Shown: positions 12,693-13,166 of the stretch, one piece after another
Position numbering within the stretch: position 1 is the first letter of the stretch
How the letters are laid out: each line of letters starts with the position of its first letter
Source: Natrinema soli
GTDB taxonomy: Archaea; Halobacteriota; Halobacteria; Halobacteriales; Natrialbaceae
Length of the DNA: 13,166 bases
Assembly (NCBI RefSeq): GCF_028618695.1
Contig: NZ_JAQIVI010000587.1
Span: forward strand, 1-13,166
Reading direction: 5' to 3'
Notes under the pieces: generated by a model
Databases searched by the model: none
The model's input: only the letters and a program-made list of their open reading frames with translations
Told to the model about the DNA's origin: nothing
Position numbers and translations under genes: made by a program

Positions 12693-13166
12693 ATGAAGAT
12701 CCGGGGTGAGCGCGAGTGCACGGAGTGTGGGACCCGCTGGTCGTACTACGAGACCGGTAGCGTCGGCTGTCCGGCCTGTGGAAGTCTGCAAAGCGTCGGC
12801 GTCGACGAGCGTACCGAACACACCGATATGCAGGTGGCGTTCGACCTCACCCCCGTTCGGAACGCGATCGACGAAATCGGGACCGATGATCTCGCCGAAC
12901 GAGCCCGCGATCGCTGTCGCGAGTACGTCCGCCGCCGCGGGTTCGTCAACGCCGGCACCCTTCGGGAGCTCGACGACACCTATCTCGCCGCGATCGAACT
13001 GCTCCACGTCGCCGACATCGTCGCGCGCGAGATTCGCCTCGAGGATCGCGAGGAGCTGTACTTCCTCTCGCTGCTCCGAGACGCCGATCAGGGCGATCGC
13101 CCGGCCGCCGAGGACGTCCCGCGATCGCTGCGGGCGGCCCGCGGGCTCGCGTACGCGAACGCCGTC
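12693..13166 (+). CDS. Zinc-ribbon protein, DUF7117-like, cut by the right window edge
   Basis: The frame is open for 158 codons to the edge. It begins MKIRGERECTECGTRWSYYE, with a zinc ribbon of Cys9, Cys12, Cys26 and Cys29 (CTEC...CPAC), then GSLQSVGVDERTEHTD and a helical acidic part with REYVRRRGFVNAGTLRELDD, TYLAAIELLHVADIV and LYFLSLLRDADQGDRPAAED. The layout, a short N-terminal ribbon followed by helices with the RGF-G-LR-LDDTYLAA segment, fits a haloarchaeal protein family I recall as DUF7117, of unknown function. The start has a TTTTGG box about 27 bases upstream and no Shine-Dalgarno site, so a leaderless mRNA is likely. The family name is from memory and less sure than the zinc ribbon itself. 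Confidence 0.8.
   Translation, partial: MKIRGERECTECGTRWSYYETGSVGCPACGSLQSVGVDERTEHTDMQVAFDLTPVRNAIDEIGTDDLAERARDRCREYVRRRGFVNAGTLRELDDTYLAAIELLHVADIVAREIRLEDREELYFLSLLRDADQGDRPAAEDVPRSLRAARGLAYANAV

Overview
The window looks like chromosome from a haloarchaeon, probably one of the Natrialba/Natrinema/Haloterrigena type (inference). The DNA is GC-rich with many CTCGAG (Leu-Glu) codon pairs. The proteins are strongly acidic, several genes appear leaderless with a TATA-like box about 27 bases before the start codon, and there is a Tat lipoprotein and an IS1341-type TnpB element of the haloarchaeal kind. No rRNA, tRNA or CRISPR array was seen.

Left part (1-5142): three minus-strand genes followed by a divergent plus-strand gene. 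The minus genes are thyA (thymidylate synthase), folA (dihydrofolate reductase, close to or overlapping the end of thyA) and a truncated DUF255 thioredoxin-domain protein that runs off the left edge. ThyA oxidises methylene-tetrahydrofolate to dihydrofolate while making dTMP, and FolA reduces it back, so the pair is a functional unit. purD (glycinamide ribonucleotide synthetase) leaves in the other direction from a 141-base divergent promoter region.

Middle (5143-7309): an IS200/IS605-group element of the IS1341 type, about 1.7 kb, carrying tnpB with an intact RuvC triad, a small upstream ORF resembling a ribbon-helix-helix protein, and end hairpins with the same strand orientation. It appears to have inserted into an AbrB/SpoVT-type regulator gene. 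The 5' end of that gene (MPHRAEDETTINDGY) lies beyond the left end and the rest (SVTVPAAVRRELD...) beyond the right end; joining the two restores one reading frame. The 3' end of tnpB and the right end hold five strong perfect hairpins, four of them with three-base loops, the likely scaffold of the omega/reRNA guide RNA.

Right part (7310-13166): a class-III PLP aminotransferase, an MgtC/DUF4010 membrane protein and a PadR-type repressor, all on the minus strand and apparently each with its own promoter. Next comes a hairpin-rich intergenic stretch with a decayed-looking CxxC frame, and a 48-residue conserved-looking small protein. A further non-coding stretch with a tandem repeat and a 12-bp inverted repeat leads to a Tat lipoprotein whose mature chain has no Lys, Arg or His and 18 N-glycosylation sequons. 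A zinc-ribbon protein (DUF7117-like) on the plus strand is cut by the right edge.

Most noteworthy are the gene split by the TnpB element, the hairpin train inside the tnpB 3' coding region, and the asparagine-sequon lipoprotein with a repeat inserted inside a beta domain.
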